Position numbers and translations under genes: made by a program. Of a DNA stretch of 6,411 nucleotides, positions 5,519 to 6,411 are shown one piece after another (position 1 is the stretch's first letter; each line of letters begins with the position of its first letter). Location: the NCBI GenBank assembly GCA_937950565.1, contig CALFCS010000034.1, positions 1 through 6,411 on the forward strand. The letters run 5' to 3'. The notes below the pieces were generated by a model, which searched no databases, was not told the origin of the DNA, and saw only the letters and a list, made by a program, of their open reading frames with translations. This stretch comes from an uncultured Lachnospiraceae bacterium (lineage in GTDB: Bacteria > Bacillota > Clostridia > Lachnospirales > Lachnospiraceae).

Positions 5519-5973
5519 TTTAACTGCCCGTTCCGGTACAGGTAAATCGGGCTGTCTCCCACATTACATGCCCAGATTTCTCCCGGATTCATCGCAAGAA
5601 TCGCGGCCGTCGTTCCCATCCGGCCGATTTTAAGTTCCTCTCCCACCCGGCACACCTCATGATTCAGGCTTTCAACCATCTGGAAAAGCTTTCCTCTCGT
5701 CCATCTATCTTCTTCCATCTCTTCTGTCAGCATCTTTGCCGCAGTATAAGACGCCAGTTCCCCTCTGCTTTCACCGCCCATACCGTCAAAAACGGCAGCC
5801 TTCCCACAGCTGCCGCCTTTCAGCCGGCAAAGCATCGGTTCTCCCATAGACTGATGCTCCTCCGGAAGATAAAAACCATCAAAAGAAATATTGTCTTCGT
5901 TGTGTACACGAATATGTCCCGTATGGGTCATGCAGACCATTTCAATCTCATAAGAATTACTTTTCATCTTCAT
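5509..5973 (-). CDS. PP2C-type Ser/Thr phosphatase, C-terminally truncated (154 aa)
   Basis: PP2C enzymes remove phosphate from Ser/Thr using two metal ions. The N-terminal half of the fold is clear: THTGHIRVHNEDN at 16-28, with the conserved R and D; AVFDGMGGESRGELAS at 60-75, including the metal-binding D63-G64; MGTTAA at 119-124; and NVGDSPIYLYRNG at 137-149. In that last motif the usual GDSR arginine is proline. Family members are about 240 aa; this one stops after NGQLKML and lacks the DH motif, the SDGLTD metal-binding aspartate and the DNxT motif. It is therefore probably inactive as a phosphatase on its own. The start overlaps the upstream Rpn gene by 17 bases with only a weak AAGAG site. 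The end overlaps the WG gene. Confidence 0.85.
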   Translation of the reverse strand: MKMKSNSYEIEMVCMTHTGHIRVHNEDNISFDGFYLPEEHQSMGEPMLCRLKGGSCGKAAVFDGMGGESRGELASYTAAKMLTEEMEEDRWTRGKLFQMVESLNHEVCRVGEELKIGRMGTTAAILAMNPGEIWACNVGDSPIYLYRNGQLKML

Positions 5974-6411
5974 ACAATTCTCTTATCCGATACTTCTCAT
6001 AATATTCTTTTCTTTTTTCAGCATCCTCTGCAGCAAGTGTAGCTTCCTCACTCTTTCCTTCATTTATCAAAATAGACATCAATCGACCCATGCGGTTTTC
6101 TCCAAGCTCCAACCCCTGCTCCAGACCTTGTTTCCTTCCAATCTCACGCTCATGCTTTCTGTGTTTTTCTTCATCATACTCAAATATACTCACACTCCGC
6201 ACCTCCGCTTTGTTCTTTTCCAGAAAATCTTTCAGGATTCCGTTTCTTATACATTCGCTGATTGCCTGGTCCACTGCCTCCGGAAAGGAAAGAAGTTTGC
6301 TGTACTTCCGTACGGTATCTGTATAGATCATATACTCCCGCAAGGTCCGGCACTTGTCCATCAGGTCATGATTGTAACCCTTATTAATATTCAGAACAAG
6401 AACCTTTAATT
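5957..6411 (-). CDS. Rpn-family (PD-(D/E)XK nuclease/putative transposase) protein, C-terminal part
   Basis: The frame is open through the right edge: 150 residues are visible, beginning LKVLVLNINKGYNHDLMDKCRTLREY, so the ATG at 6361 is internal. The text CRTLREYM, AVDQAISECIRNGILKDFLEKNKAEVRSVSIFEYDEEKH and the GRKQGLEQGLELGE repeat-like helix are typical of the C-terminal half of Rpn/YhgA-like proteins common in Lachnospiraceae. Family members are recombination-promoting DNA endonucleases, some acting in phage defence. The catalytic PD-(D/E)XK residues would be upstream and cannot be seen, so activity cannot be judged. The last residues (RIRELYEDEK) overlap the PP2C start by 17 bases. An internal ATG at 6091 with GGAG eight bases upstream could give a separate 44-aa C-terminal product. 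Confidence 0.88.
   Translation of the reverse strand, partial: LKVLVLNINKGYNHDLMDKCRTLREYMIYTDTVRKYSKLLSFPEAVDQAISECIRNGILKDFLEKNKAEVRSVSIFEYDEEKHRKHEREIGRKQGLEQGLELGENRMGRLMSILINEGKSEEATLAAEDAEKRKEYYEKYRIRELYEDEK

Noticed and set aside
5503..5530. Programmed -1 ribosomal frameshift joining the phosphatase to the WG frame.
   Set aside because: The WG frame is -1 relative to the phosphatase, but no X-XXY-YYZ heptamer is present in the correct phase (TTA AAG is a poor match). The 8-bp duplication explains the shift more simply.
1..6411. tRNA, rRNA, CRISPR repeats, complete insertion sequence or phage attachment site.
   Set aside because: None was seen on either strand. The only mobile-element-related gene is the partial Rpn-family protein, with no inverted repeats identified around it.

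Overview
The window looks like chromosomal DNA from a low-to-mid-GC Gram-positive Clostridia species, most likely a Lachnospiraceae gut commensal. This is inferred from AAGGAG-type ribosome binding sites, U-tract hairpin terminators, a VanR-like response regulator, and a Rpn-family C-terminus of a kind common in that family. No marker gene fixes the species. All genes but one lie on the minus strand. No tRNA, rRNA, CRISPR array or complete insertion sequence was seen, and no gene-free stretch exceeds about 150 bases.

Positions 1-1741: asnS (asparaginyl-tRNA synthetase) has its own extended -10 promoter. It is followed after 26 bases, with no terminator, by the start of a VanR-like response regulator that runs off the left edge.

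Positions 1780-3516: a tightly packed three-gene membrane cassette on the minus strand. It encodes an MFS-type permease with a GTG start, a 117-aa four-helix membrane protein that overlaps the permease gene, and a 71-aa secreted or single-span protein. It ends in a strong hairpin terminator.

Positions 3556-3963: the only plus-strand gene, a 94-aa XRE regulator transcribed divergently from the permease cassette. A perfect 7-2-7 inverted repeat overlaps its probable promoter. The layout suggests autoregulation and possibly control of the permease cassette.

Positions 3940-4312: a small unrecognised 66-aa gene converges on the XRE gene and shares its bidirectional terminator. Its leader contains two mutually exclusive hairpins ending in a U-run just before the ribosome binding site.

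Positions 4370-6411: a block of overlapping minus-strand genes, listed in transcription order. First is the C-terminal part of a Rpn-family (PD-(D/E)XK) nuclease entering from the right edge. Next is the N-terminal half of a PP2C-type phosphatase. Last is a membrane-anchored WG-repeat protein. The most striking point is that an 8-bp imperfect tandem duplication sits exactly at the phosphatase/WG junction. Removing one copy joins the two reading frames into one 531-codon gene encoding a cytoplasmic PP2C-like domain, one membrane span and an external WG domain. The present two-gene state may therefore be a frameshifted or switchable form of a receptor-like protein.
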